DNA from: Loktanella sp. DSM 29012
GTDB lineage: Bacteria; Pseudomonadota; Alphaproteobacteria; Rhodobacterales; Rhodobacteraceae
Direction of reading: 5' to 3'
DNA length: 64,000 nt
Assembly (NCBI RefSeq): GCF_900110705.1
Contig: NZ_FOEJ01000001.1
Location: forward strand, 689,501 to 753,500
The notes beneath the pieces are model-generated. The model had not been told where the DNA came from. It searched no databases and worked only from the letters and a program-made list of their open reading frames with translations. Below, in pieces: positions 1 through 7,432 of this stretch; position 1 is the stretch's first letter; the number at the start of each line of letters is the position of its first letter. A program made the translations under genes and the position numbers.

Positions 1-280
1 CATTTGCAGGGCGCACCAGATACCCGCGCACATCGCCCGTGCCGTTGGGCGAAGGATAGCTGATGTAATCGGCCACGATATCGGGGTCGTTGAACGAAAC
101 CTGTTCGGCCATCGCATAATTGGGCGACAACATGCCCAGCAGCGACAGCGCCGTCACGCCGCCCACCGCATAGCGTCCCGCCTGATCCAGAAACTCGCGC
201 TTGGTGATCTTGCCGTGCGCATAATAATCGTATAGATTCAGTAGTTCTTGGTCGAAATCCTTGGCTGTCATGCGTTTCAT
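1..280 (-). CDS. Dienelactone hydrolase family protein (YghX-like), N-terminal part only
   Basis: Only the first 93 or so codons are in the window; the rest lies beyond the left edge. The N-terminus (MKRMTAKDFDQELLNLYDYY, then AHGKITKREFLDQAGRYAVGG) matches the start of E. coli YghX-type dienelactone hydrolases. It has a hydrophobic stretch at about residues 36-56 ending NYAMA, which looks like an export signal, followed by the family's conserved YPSPNGTGDVRGYL segment. The start is supported by GGAGG about 7 bases upstream. The family is alpha/beta hydrolases of uncertain natural substrate. The catalytic residues are outside the window, so activity cannot be judged. It is transcribed divergently from the amidinotransferase gene. 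Confidence 0.85.
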   Translation of the reverse strand, partial: MKRMTAKDFDQELLNLYDYYAHGKITKREFLDQAGRYAVGGVTALSLLGMLSPNYAMAEQVSFNDPDIVADYISYPSPNGTGDVRGYLVRPAN

Positions 281-452
281 GGTCGTTCCTCCGTTTGAAC
301 CGCCCCACAGATAGCGCAGGCGCGGCTGTGTGCATGTCACGGTTGGGACAGCGGGGTGGGGCCGCCTGTGTGACGGGCCTTGGTTGAAACCCGTGCTTGC
401 TGGATCGGTATGGCCGCCCTACCACTGGTCGGGTGCAGATGCGGAGGGCACC

Positions 453-1562
453 ATGACCAAGACGATCGTCAACAGCTGGAATGAATGGGACCCCCTGCGC
501 CACGTCATCGTGGGTCGCGCGGATGATTGCCATATTCCACCCGCAGAACCCGCACTGGACGCCAAGGTGCCAGAGGACAGCGACATGCGCGGCCAATGGG
601 GCCGCCGGCCGCCGGACACCATCGACCGCGCGAATGAATTGCTGGACGGTTTTGCGGCGCTGCTGGAGGGGCGCGGCATCCGTGTCGATCGCCCCACGCC
701 CATCGACCACGCGCAGCCCGCCACGACCCCCGATTTTCATACCGACAGCCAATTCGGCTGCATGCCGCCGCGCGATGTCCTGCTGACAGTCGGGTCAGAA
801 ATCCTCGAGGCGACGATGTCCTATCGCTGCCGTTGGTTCGAATACCTCAACTACCGCCCCCTGATGCAGCGGTATTTCGAAGAGGACCCCCGGTTTCGCC
901 ACGAATCCGCGCCCAAGCCGCGCCTGACCGACGCCGATTATCACCCCGACTACCTGTCGGACAAAATCGGCACCGCGAAACGGCTGGAATGGGCCGCGGC
1001 GAAACATTTCGTCACGACCGAAGAAGAGCCGCTGTTCGACGCTGCCGACGTGCTGCGCTTTGGCCGTGATCTGGTGGTGCAGCATGGTTTCACGACCAAC
1101 CTCAAGGGGATCGAATGGCTACGCAGGCATTTCCCCGACCACCGCGTGCATGCCGTGAATTTTCCCGGTGACCCCTATCCGATCCATATCGACGCAACCT
1201 TTACACCGTTGCGCCCGGGTCTGATCCTGAACAACCCGCAACGGCGGTTGCCTGACGCGCAACGGCAGATGTTCGAACGCAACGGATGGGATATCGTGGA
1301 TGCCGCTCAACCGGCCCACAACAGCCCGCCACCGTTGTGCTATTCGTCCACATGGCTGTCGATGAACGTGCTGGTGCTGGACCCCAAGACCGTCTGCGTC
1401 GAGGCGTCAGAGGTTTACCAGATGGAACAGATGGACAAACTGGGAATGAACGTCATCCCGGTCGCATTGCGTGACGCCTATGCCTTTGGCGGGGGGCTGC
1501 ATTGCTGTACCGCGGATGTATATCGCGAAGGACAATGCGAAGACTATTTTCCCGTTCAATAA
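453..1562 (+). CDS. Glycine amidinotransferase-like enzyme (AGAT family)
   Basis: A 369-residue protein closely resembling animal L-arginine:glycine amidinotransferase, which moves the amidino group of arginine to an amine acceptor. Visible family blocks are FDAADVLRFGRD (about 195-206), NLKGIEWLRRHF (216-227), the catalytic-His segment HIDATF (245-250), WLSMNVLVLD (301-310) and the C-terminal GGGLHCCTADVYREG, where C351 aligns with the catalytic cysteine of human AGAT. The ATG at 453 was chosen because a GGAGGG site precedes it and homology begins there; the longer reading from 330 adds 41 residues with no family similarity. The acceptor amine (glycine, another amino acid or a polyamine) cannot be read from sequence. 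The next gene starts one base after the stop, implying coupled translation with a transporter. Confidence 0.88.
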   Translation: MTKTIVNSWNEWDPLRHVIVGRADDCHIPPAEPALDAKVPEDSDMRGQWGRRPPDTIDRANELLDGFAALLEGRGIRVDRPTPIDHAQPATTPDFHTDSQFGCMPPRDVLLTVGSEILEATMSYRCRWFEYLNYRPLMQRYFEEDPRFRHESAPKPRLTDADYHPDYLSDKIGTAKRLEWAAAKHFVTTEEEPLFDAADVLRFGRDLVVQHGFTTNLKGIEWLRRHFPDHRVHAVNFPGDPYPIHIDATFTPLRPGLILNNPQRRLPDAQRQMFERNGWDIVDAAQPAHNSPPPLCYSSTWLSMNVLVLDPKTVCVEASEVYQMEQMDKLGMNVIPVALRDAYAFGGGLHCCTADVYREGQCEDYFPVQ

Positions 1563-1563
1563 C

Positions 1564-2409
1564 ATGTTGCGCCTGATCTCTCTCGTGACGTTGGTCATGG
1601 TGGCCTTTGCCGCGAATTCGATCCTGAACCGGGTGGCCGTCGCAGGTCATAACATGGCACCGATGACATTCGCGGCCATGCGTGTGGCAGCGGGGGCTGC
1701 TGTGCTGCTGGCGTGCGCGCGGCGCGATCTGTTGCGCGTCACCCCTGCCAGGTTGGGCGGTGCCGTCACCCTGGCGATCTACATGATCGGTTTTTCCTGG
1801 GCCTACCTCGCGCTGGACGCAGGGTTGGGCGCGCTGATCCTGTTTGGATGCGTGCAGCTGGGCATGTTTGCCTCTGCCGTCGCGCGAGGGATCGTGGTCC
1901 CGGTGATGCGCTGGGTCGGTGCGGGGGTGGCGCTGGCCGGGCTGGCTGTTCTGCTGTGGCCCGCCGGCGGCGTGCAGGTGCCCGTGCTGCCGGCCATCGC
2001 CATGGTCGCGGCGGGTCTTGGCTGGGCTGGCTATACCTTGTTGGGGCAGGGGGCCGCTGACCCTGTCGCCGCCAGTGCGGTAAATTTCGTGCTATGCCTG
2101 CCGTTAGTGATCGTGGCGCTGATTGTCTCCGGCCAGATTGGGACGGTGACAGCACCTGCGATCCTCGCCGCCGTCACATCTGGTGCCGTGACCTCGGGGC
2201 TTGGCTATGCGCTGTGGTATCGGGTGCTGCCGCAGCTGCCGACGACTGTCGCCGCCATCGCGCAGCTCAGCGTGCCGGTCATCGCCGTCGCCGGTGGCGT
2301 GGTCTTGCTGGGAGAGCCTCTGACGCAGCGCCTCGTGATTGCAGCGGGGCTGGTGCTGGGCGGGATCGCACTGTCACTCTATCGTAAAAGCGGCTCGAGC
2401 GGGTCGTAA
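1564..2409 (+). CDS. EamA/DMT family transporter
   Basis: A 281-residue, very hydrophobic protein with about ten predicted membrane helices and the two-repeat layout of the drug/metabolite transporter (EamA) superfamily, typical length for the family. Its second half contains the usual LGYALWYRVLPQLPTTVAAIAQLSVPV-like block (about residues 210-235). The ATG at 1564 sits one base beyond the stop of the amidinotransferase gene, so the pair is probably translated together; an in-frame ATG at 1471 would overlap that gene by 92 bases and is less likely. Family members export amino acids, nucleotides and small metabolites. Context suggests, as inference only, export of the amidinotransferase product or uptake of its precursor. 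The end overlaps the convergent Nudix gene by 31 bases. Confidence 0.85.
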   Translation: MLRLISLVTLVMVAFAANSILNRVAVAGHNMAPMTFAAMRVAAGAAVLLACARRDLLRVTPARLGGAVTLAIYMIGFSWAYLALDAGLGALILFGCVQLGMFASAVARGIVVPVMRWVGAGVALAGLAVLLWPAGGVQVPVLPAIAMVAAGLGWAGYTLLGQGAADPVAASAVNFVLCLPLVIVALIVSGQIGTVTAPAILAAVTSGAVTSGLGYALWYRVLPQLPTTVAAIAQLSVPVIAVAGGVVLLGEPLTQRLVIAAGLVLGGIALSLYRKSGSSGS

Positions 2410-2822
2410 AATACCGTCACGCCGTCAAAGGCCACGGCCGCAAGACTGTCGGGTTTGACCTGCAGGCGTGTCAGTTCGGCCCGCGTGACCCAGCGCCTGT
2501 CGGTCACGATCCCCTCTGGGTCCTGCCAGTCGGGGTCGATCTGTGCATCGGCCACGGTACAGCGAAAATAGATGTCGACCTGATGCATGTCCCGTTCGGG
2601 ATCGTGAAATTCGTTCACGAGGCAGACCGGACCGATGTCCACGCGCAATCCGGTTTCCTCGATCATCTCGCGGCGCAGATTGTCATGCAGGCTGGCGTGT
2701 GCCTCGGCCCCGCCACCGGGTGCACACCACAGATCATCGCGCCCCTTGTAGGCATTGACCACCAGCAGGCGGTCGTTTTCCACGAGGACGGCGCGAACGG
2801 CAATGCGGGGCGGTTTCGACAT
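2379..2822 (-). CDS. NUDIX hydrolase
   Basis: A 147-residue protein from the ATG at 2822; an in-frame start at 2882 would add 20 residues outside the domain. It carries the Nudix helix PGGGAEAHASLHDNLRREMI followed by EETGL (about residues 43-67), which hydrolyses a nucleoside diphosphate linked to another moiety, using Mg bound by the REXXEE glutamates. The REMIEE core is intact, but the first glutamate of the G-x5-E-x7-REUXEEXGU signature is replaced by alanine, a position that is less critical. Substrate unknown. It is convergent with the EamA transporter and overlaps its 3' end by 31 bases. Confidence 0.85.
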   Translation of the reverse strand: MSKPPRIAVRAVLVENDRLLVVNAYKGRDDLWCAPGGGAEAHASLHDNLRREMIEETGLRVDIGPVCLVNEFHDPERDMHQVDIYFRCTVADAQIDPDWQDPEGIVTDRRWVTRAELTRLQVKPDSLAAVAFDGVTVFYDPLEPLLR

Positions 2823-2896
2823 AAGCGGACAGTGACGCTCCGGCGATTTGATCGCAAGCCTATTGCGCTGCGCCTGCGACACTCTAGCTTAGCGCC

Positions 2897-3646
2897 ATGA
2901 AACGCATCGCCCTGATACTGACACTATTTCTCGCCGCATGCGGCGGCGGAGGTCCCCTGATGGCTGATCCGGACAAGGATTGCGTCGTGCTGCTGCACGG
3001 TCTGGCCCGGTCTGAAACATCGCTGACGCCGATGCAGATCTACCTCGAAAACAGGGGCTATTTCGTCGTCAATCGTGGCTATCCCTCGACCGAAGAGACG
3101 ATCCAGCAGCTGGTTGCCGAAAACGTGGGTCAGGACGTGGCGCAATGCGGTGACCGTCGGGTGAATTTCGTGACCCACTCGATGGGTGGCATTCTTGTGC
3201 GGGCATGGCTGGAAAACAACCGTCCCGCCAATTTTGGCCGCGTGGTGATGCTGGCACCGCCGAACAACGGATCTGCACTGGTCGATGTGTTCGGTGATTG
3301 GGAACCGTTCGAATGGATCAACGGTCCCGCCGGTGAACAACTGGGCACCGAGGCGACGAGCCTGCCCAATCGCCTGTCGGGTGCGGCCGACTACGATCTG
3401 GGTGTGATCGCCGGATCACGCAGCCTGAACCCGATCTATTCCAACGTGATCGACGGGCCAGACGACGGCAAGGTCAGCGTTGAATCCACGATGCTGGAGG
3501 GCATGAACGACCACATCACCCTGCCGGTGACCCATACCTTCATGATGAACAACCCGCTGGTCATGGCGCAGGTGCTGTCGTTTCTGACGACGGGCGCATT
3601 CGATCGTGGCCTCAGCCTGACCGGCGTTATCTTGGGCGACGAATAG
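2897..3646 (+). CDS. Lipase-like alpha/beta hydrolase lipoprotein
   Basis: A 249-residue protein with a lipoprotein signal peptide: a hydrophobic stretch at residues 4-13 and lipobox LAAC, with C15 as the acylated cysteine. It then shows an alpha/beta-hydrolase pattern: [10 protein letters not shown] (30-39) for the oxyanion-hole strand and [14 protein letters not shown] (91-104) as the nucleophile elbow, with S95 the predicted nucleophile. Candidate catalytic histidines lie in the segment [15 protein letters not shown] near residue 210. It resembles the esterase/triacylglycerol lipase group usually annotated as alpha/beta hydrolase or PGAP1-like; the substrate is unknown. Likely anchored in the inner or outer membrane facing the periplasm. 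No strong Shine-Dalgarno is visible before the ATG. Confidence 0.8.
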   Translation: MKRIALILTLFLAACGGGGPLMADPDKDCVVLLHGLARSETSLTPMQIYLENRGYFVVNRGYPSTEETIQQLVAENVGQDVAQCGDRRVNFVTHSMGGILVRAWLENNRPANFGRVVMLAPPNNGSALVDVFGDWEPFEWINGPAGEQLGTEATSLPNRLSGAADYDLGVIAGSRSLNPIYSNVIDGPDDGKVSVESTMLEGMNDHITLPVTHTFMMNNPLVMAQVLSFLTTGAFDRGLSLTGVILGDE

Positions 3647-3654
3647 GCGCGGGA

Positions 3655-4728
3655 CTAGGTCGCCGCACCCGTGACCGTGTTCACATGACCCATCTTGCGA
3701 CCCGGTTTAACCTCGGCCTTGCCATACAGGTGCAAGCTTGCGTCAGTCTTTGCGATTTGAGGAACACGGTCCATGTCGTCGCCGATCAGGTTTTCCATGG
3801 TGACATTGCTGTGGCGGCTTCCGTCGCCCAGCGGCCAGCCCGCCACGGCGCGGATGTGCTGTTCGAACTGGTCGATGGCGCAACCATTTTGCGTCCAATG
3901 GCCTGAATTATGCACGCGCGGCGCAATTTCGTTCACGATCAGCGCATCGCGGGTCACGAACAGCTCCACACCTAGCACGCCCACGTAATCCAACGCGTTC
4001 AGCACCCGTGCGGCAATCAGCACGGCGTCGGTGCGCTGACTGGGCGAGAGCGATGCAGGCACAGTCGTGGTGTGCAAAATCCCGTCGCGGTGCACGTTTT
4101 CGCCGGGGTCATAGCAGGCGACGGACCCGTCCTGCGCGCGGGCGGCTATCACCGACACCTCGCGCTGAAAATCGACGAAACCTTCCAGCACGGCAGGCGC
4201 ACCGTTCATTGCGGCCAAGGCGGCGTCTGCATCGTCCGGCGATTTGATCCGGGCCTGTCCCTTGCCGTCATATCCCATGCGCCGGGTTTTCAGGATCGAC
4301 GGTGTGCCGATACTGTTCAGCGCGGCGCGCAGGCTGTCCGCATCTGTCACATCGGCAAAGGGGGCGACCGACAGGCCGAGGCCGGTCAGAAATTCCTTTT
4401 CCGTCAAACGATCCTGCGAGGTCGCAAGCGCGCGGCGGTTGGGATGGATCGGCGTGATCGCCTCCAGCACATCCAGCGCGGCAGTGGGGATGTTTTCGAA
4501 TTCATAGGTGATCACATCGACAGACCGGGCAAAGCGTTCGAGTGCCGCATGATCGTCGTAATCGGCCTTGAGATGGAAATTCGCCACATGGCTTGCCGGG
4601 CAGTCGGAACCCGGTTCGAACACGCAGGTCTTGAAACCCAACCGGCTGGCAGCCACTGACAGCATCCGGCCCAGCTGGCCGCCGCCCAGAATGCCGATGG
4701 TCGCGCCTGTGCGCAGCGGTTCAGTCAT
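3655..4728 (-). CDS. purK: 5-(carboxyamino)imidazole ribonucleotide synthase
   Basis: A 357-residue ATP-grasp enzyme that uses ATP and bicarbonate to carboxylate aminoimidazole ribonucleotide, the step before PurE in de novo purine synthesis. The N-terminal [17 protein letters not shown] block, the central [17 protein letters not shown]-binding loop, and the late [16 protein letters not shown] signature are all present and full length. Its start overlaps the end of purE by 8 bases (ATGACTGA), so the two are translated from one message in the order purE-purK. Cytoplasmic. Confidence 0.97.
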   Translation of the reverse strand: MTEPLRTGATIGILGGGQLGRMLSVAASRLGFKTCVFEPGSDCPASHVANFHLKADYDDHAALERFARSVDVITYEFENIPTAALDVLEAITPIHPNRRALATSQDRLTEKEFLTGLGLSVAPFADVTDADSLRAALNSIGTPSILKTRRMGYDGKGQARIKSPDDADAALAAMNGAPAVLEGFVDFQREVSVIAARAQDGSVACYDPGENVHRDGILHTTTVPASLSPSQRTDAVLIAARVLNALDYVGVLGVELFVTRDALIVNEIAPRVHNSGHWTQNGCAIDQFEQHIRAVAGWPLGDGSRHSNVTMENLIGDDMDRVPQIAKTDASLHLYGKAEVKPGRKMGHVNTVTGAAT

Positions 4729-5209
4729 CGGTCGGGACCTCTGGAATGGATGCGGACAGATCGCTGCGCCACTGGTCCAGACGGGCGGCCAGATCGGCGT
4801 CCTGCAGGGCGAGGATTCCGGCTGCCATCAGGCCGGCATTCTGTGCACCAGCAGCCCCGATCGCCATGGTGGCGACAGGAAATCCGCGCGGCATTTGCAG
4901 GATCGAATACAGGCTGTCCACGCCCGACAGCGCCTTGGTCTGGACCGGCACGCCGATCACCGGCACGCGCGTTTTCGACGCCATCATGCCGGGCAGATGG
5001 GCCGCACCCCCGGCCCCTGCGATAATGACCTGCAACCCACGATCCACAGCACCCTTGCCGTAGTCCCACAGACGGTCCGGCGTGCGATGCGCCGACACGA
5101 TCCGGGTTTCATAGGCGATGCCAAGGGTGTCGAGGATCAGCGCGGCCTCTTTCATCGTGGGCCAGTCGGACTGGCTACCCATGATGATGCCGACAGGTGG
5201 TTGGGTCAT
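4721..5209 (-). CDS. purE: N5-carboxyaminoimidazole ribonucleotide mutase
   Basis: A 162-residue class I PurE that moves the carboxylate of N5-CAIR to carbon, giving CAIR in purine synthesis. It shows the PurE landmarks [15 protein letters not shown] (8-22), [14 protein letters not shown] (39-52) with the catalytic-region [19 protein letters not shown] (64-78) and the GVPV segment near 88. Length is normal. It is the first gene of a purE-purK pair, separated by 67 bases from the upstream DUF465 gene. Confidence 0.97.
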   Translation of the reverse strand: MTQPPVGIIMGSQSDWPTMKEAALILDTLGIAYETRIVSAHRTPDRLWDYGKGAVDRGLQVIIAGAGGAAHLPGMMASKTRVPVIGVPVQTKALSGVDSLYSILQMPRGFPVATMAIGAAGAQNAGLMAAGILALQDADLAARLDQWRSDLSASIPEVPTDD

Positions 5210-5276
5210 GGCGGGACACCCCGGTAATTGAACGAAGCGGCACTATAGTCAGCAGCCGCAGGGGCGCAATGCGCCT

Positions 5277-5495
5277 TTAGGCGATGATGTCGGGGTTCAG
5301 CTGGTCCTCGATCCGCGCGATCCGATCCTTGAGCATCAATTTCTTGCGTTTCAGCCGCTTGATGGTCAGCACGTCGCCGGGGTGTGTCATCTGCAACGCG
5401 GAAATCGCAAGGTCGAGATCATGGTGTTCCTGCCGCAGCACGCCCAATTCGATGCGCTGCACTTCGGTCTCTGAAAGTCGGGATGAGGTGTTCAT
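5277..5495 (-). CDS. YdcH-like DUF465 small protein
   Basis: A 72-residue, highly charged, probably alpha-helical protein. The pattern LRQEHHDLDLAISALQ (21-36) followed by LTIKRLKRKKLMLKDRIARI (43-62) is the DUF465/YdcH signature, a helical hairpin of unknown function found widely in Proteobacteria. It lies immediately upstream of purE-purK in the same direction and may share their message, although DUF465 genes are found in many contexts. No signal peptide or membrane segment. Confidence 0.85.
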   Translation of the reverse strand: MNTSSRLSETEVQRIELGVLRQEHHDLDLAISALQMTHPGDVLTIKRLKRKKLMLKDRIARIEDQLNPDIIA

Positions 5496-5652
5496 GCGCG
5501 GTTGCCTGTCTGTCTGAACGTCCTTTTAGCGCGAACTGACCCACAGGCATAGGGTCTTGCGCGGGGGGCGCGCTGCACCCATATTTTTATCAGGACGGTT
5601 GCCGCAACGGGACCGCACGATTGATGTCGCTTGCATATAAGGACTGATCGCA

Positions 5653-6066
5653 ATGACGAAATTGGCTTTGGGAACGCATCCGTTCCTGCTGGGGTTCGAG
5701 GGGCTGGAACGGCTGGTGGAACGCACCGCCAAATCCGGCAACGAAGGTTATCCACCCTACAATATCGAACAGACCTCTGACACATCCTACCGGATCACGC
5801 TCGCCGTCGCGGGTTTTGCAGAGGATGACCTGAGCATCACGGTCGAGGACGCGACCCTCTTGATCCGTGGCCGCATGACCGAGGATATGGGCGAACGCGT
5901 TTTTTTGCATCGCGGTATCGCCGGGCGGCAGTTTCAACGTGCATTCGTGTTGGCCGACGGTGTCGATGTCGGTGCCGCCACGATGGAAAACGGCTTGTTG
6001 CACATCGATCTGAACCGAAAGCAGCCCGACCGCGTTATCCAGACAATACAGATCTCGAAAGGTTAA
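5653..6066 (+). CDS. Hsp20 family small heat shock protein
   Basis: A 137-residue small heat-shock chaperone of the IbpA type that binds unfolding proteins in the cytoplasm. The alpha-crystallin domain spans roughly residues 38-125, with YRITLAVAGFAEDDLSI as the first strands and the family's final strand ENGLLHIDL. The C-terminal I-x-I oligomerisation motif is present as IQI (132-134). An AAGGA site lies 12 bases before the ATG. It is followed after 3 bases by a DUF1150 gene, a pairing common in Rhodobacteraceae. Heat-shock control by RpoH is expected but I could not read a convincing sigma-32 promoter. Confidence 0.94.
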   Translation: MTKLALGTHPFLLGFEGLERLVERTAKSGNEGYPPYNIEQTSDTSYRITLAVAGFAEDDLSITVEDATLLIRGRMTEDMGERVFLHRGIAGRQFQRAFVLADGVDVGAATMENGLLHIDLNRKQPDRVIQTIQISKG

Positions 6067-6069
6067 ATC

Positions 6070-6294
6070 ATGTTTACGAAAAAAGACTTCGCCGATCTGG
6101 GCCAGAACATCGTCTATCTCAAGCAGGTACAGGTTGACGATCTGCCCGATGATGTCCGCCAGCAGGCGGGCGATCTGGATACGCTGTTCGCCGTGCATAA
6201 CACCAAGGGCGAACAGGTCGCACTTGTTGCCAGCGAAGGCATCGCAACACATCTGGCCGCCGAACACGACATGCAGTTGGTGACCCTGCAATAG
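6070..6294 (+). CDS. DUF1150 family protein
   Basis: A 74-residue acidic protein with the DUF1150 pattern: LGQNIVYLKQVQVDDLPDDV near the N-terminus and LFAVHNTKGEQVALVASEG in the middle. Function unknown. It begins 3 bases after the hsp20 stop codon and is therefore almost certainly in the same transcript; the recurrent association of DUF1150 with Hsp20 in alphaproteobacteria suggests a role in stress physiology, as inference. A hairpin follows at 6301-6323. Confidence 0.88.
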   Translation: MFTKKDFADLGQNIVYLKQVQVDDLPDDVRQQAGDLDTLFAVHNTKGEQVALVASEGIATHLAAEHDMQLVTLQ

Positions 6295-6300
6295 CCGACG

Positions 6301-6323
6301 GGGCGAACCAGCCCGGTTCGCCC
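6301..6323. terminator. Hairpin between convergent genes
   Basis: A 9-bp perfect stem (GGGCGAACC pairing with GGTTCGCCC) around a 5-base loop lies just after the DUF1150 stop and before the 3' end of the convergent response-regulator gene. There is no clear T tract on either side, so termination would be weak or factor-assisted. Confidence 0.5.
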
Positions 6324-6334
6324 ATGTAGCGGCT

Positions 6335-7270
6335 TCAGGCGACTTCGAACAGTTCGTCGTCCATGACGTCGCCGGACCCACTGCAATCCGCATGAACATT
6401 CACGAAATGCCGAACTGCGGCCACCGCGGTTCTGCTGGTCCAGACGCGTGTGCCTGAAATGCTGCCGCATGTGATGCCGTCGGCAATCCGGTCCTGACCG
6501 GCCTCAATCAGCGATTTCACGATGTTGATCTGTAACGCGCTCATGGATTCGCAGCGGCGGCCGTAGGTCACACCGACGAACAGACCATGACCCGCGTAGG
6601 CCAGGTCCATCTTGTGGTTGCCTGATGACAGCGCGGCACTAGCGACCGCACGCAGGTCAGCTGCAAAGGCCTCGGCCTCTTGTGGCTTGGGGGTGCGCTC
6701 GGCATGGGGGACCATGATGTGGAACAGGTGCAACGCATGACATCCCTGCGGGGCGGTCAGTAATCGGTTTTCAAGCTCCATATAGCGCAGCAATCCGGTC
6801 TGTGCGGACTGCGGCGGCAGCAGGGAAAACGCGTCCGTCAGCAGCACGGACAGGCTGTTTACCCGGATCTGTGCCTCGCGCCTTTTTTGAACCGCGTCAG
6901 CCAGTGTTTCGGCAACCAGCACACGTGTCAGCAGTTCGAGACCGTCAAATGGTTTCCTGACAAAATCGGTTGCCCCGGCAGAAAATGCCTCTTGGATCAG
7001 ATCGACATCGTTGCTGGCTGTCATGATCACGATCGGTGTCTGATCGTAGTCATTCAGTTTGCGCACGGCGCCACACAGCGCCATCCCGTTCTGGCCGGGC
7101 AGGTAGATATCGATCAGCAGCGCATCAAAAGGCGTGTCTGCCTCGGCGATGGCCCGCAGTGCGTCCGCCGCGCAACTAACGGGCGTGATCACGTGTGTGC
7201 CGCCCAGAACGTCAGGATCGCAAAGAAAGTCAAGAATGATAGGGTCGTCGTCCACCGCCAGGATACGCAT
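6335..7270 (-). CDS. Response regulator with unclassified output domain
   Basis: A 311-residue protein. Residues 1-125 form a receiver domain: acidic pocket D7-D9, phospho-acceptor D54 (LLIDIYLPG), T84 (IVIMTAS) and K106 (FVRKPF) are all present, so it should be phosphorylatable. Residues 130-311 form an output domain that I cannot place; the spacing of hydrophobic strands (LHLFHIMVPH, then MDLAYAGHGLFVGVTYG) is loosely like a GGDEF/cyclase fold with no active-site motif. No DNA-binding helix-turn-helix is visible. There is no adjacent histidine kinase, so the partner is encoded elsewhere. A purine-rich AGAGGAAAAAGGGA site precedes the ATG. Confidence 0.8.
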   Translation of the reverse strand: MRILAVDDDPIILDFLCDPDVLGGTHVITPVSCAADALRAIAEADTPFDALLIDIYLPGQNGMALCGAVRKLNDYDQTPIVIMTASNDVDLIQEAFSAGATDFVRKPFDGLELLTRVLVAETLADAVQKRREAQIRVNSLSVLLTDAFSLLPPQSAQTGLLRYMELENRLLTAPQGCHALHLFHIMVPHAERTPKPQEAEAFAADLRAVASAALSSGNHKMDLAYAGHGLFVGVTYGRRCESMSALQINIVKSLIEAGQDRIADGITCGSISGTRVWTSRTAVAAVRHFVNVHADCSGSGDVMDDELFEVA

Positions 7271-7382
7271 TCCCTTTTTCCTCTCTTGAGAGCAGTTTTG
7301 TTTTGATCGTGATCGCAGCCGATCTGGGCAAAATCATGGAGATGACGTGGCAAGAGGTCGCAGTTTGTGGCCGACCACAGAA

Positions 7383-7410
7383 AAAAGGCCGGGCTGATGC
7401 CCGGCCTTTT
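7383..7410 (-). terminator. Intrinsic terminator of sat/cysC
   Basis: A perfect 12-bp stem, AAAAGGCCGGGC with GCCCGGCCTTTT around a TGAT loop, lies 23 bases after the sat/cysC stop. On the minus strand it ends in a T run; because the stem is symmetric it could also stop plus-strand transcription. Confidence 0.9.
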
Positions 7411-7432
7411 GTTTTGCATGTTCGCGTTGGAT

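Noticed and set aside
330-452. N-terminal extension of the amidinotransferase
   Set aside because: The 41 added residues have no family similarity, while the ATG at 453 has a strong ribosome site and matches the homologous start.
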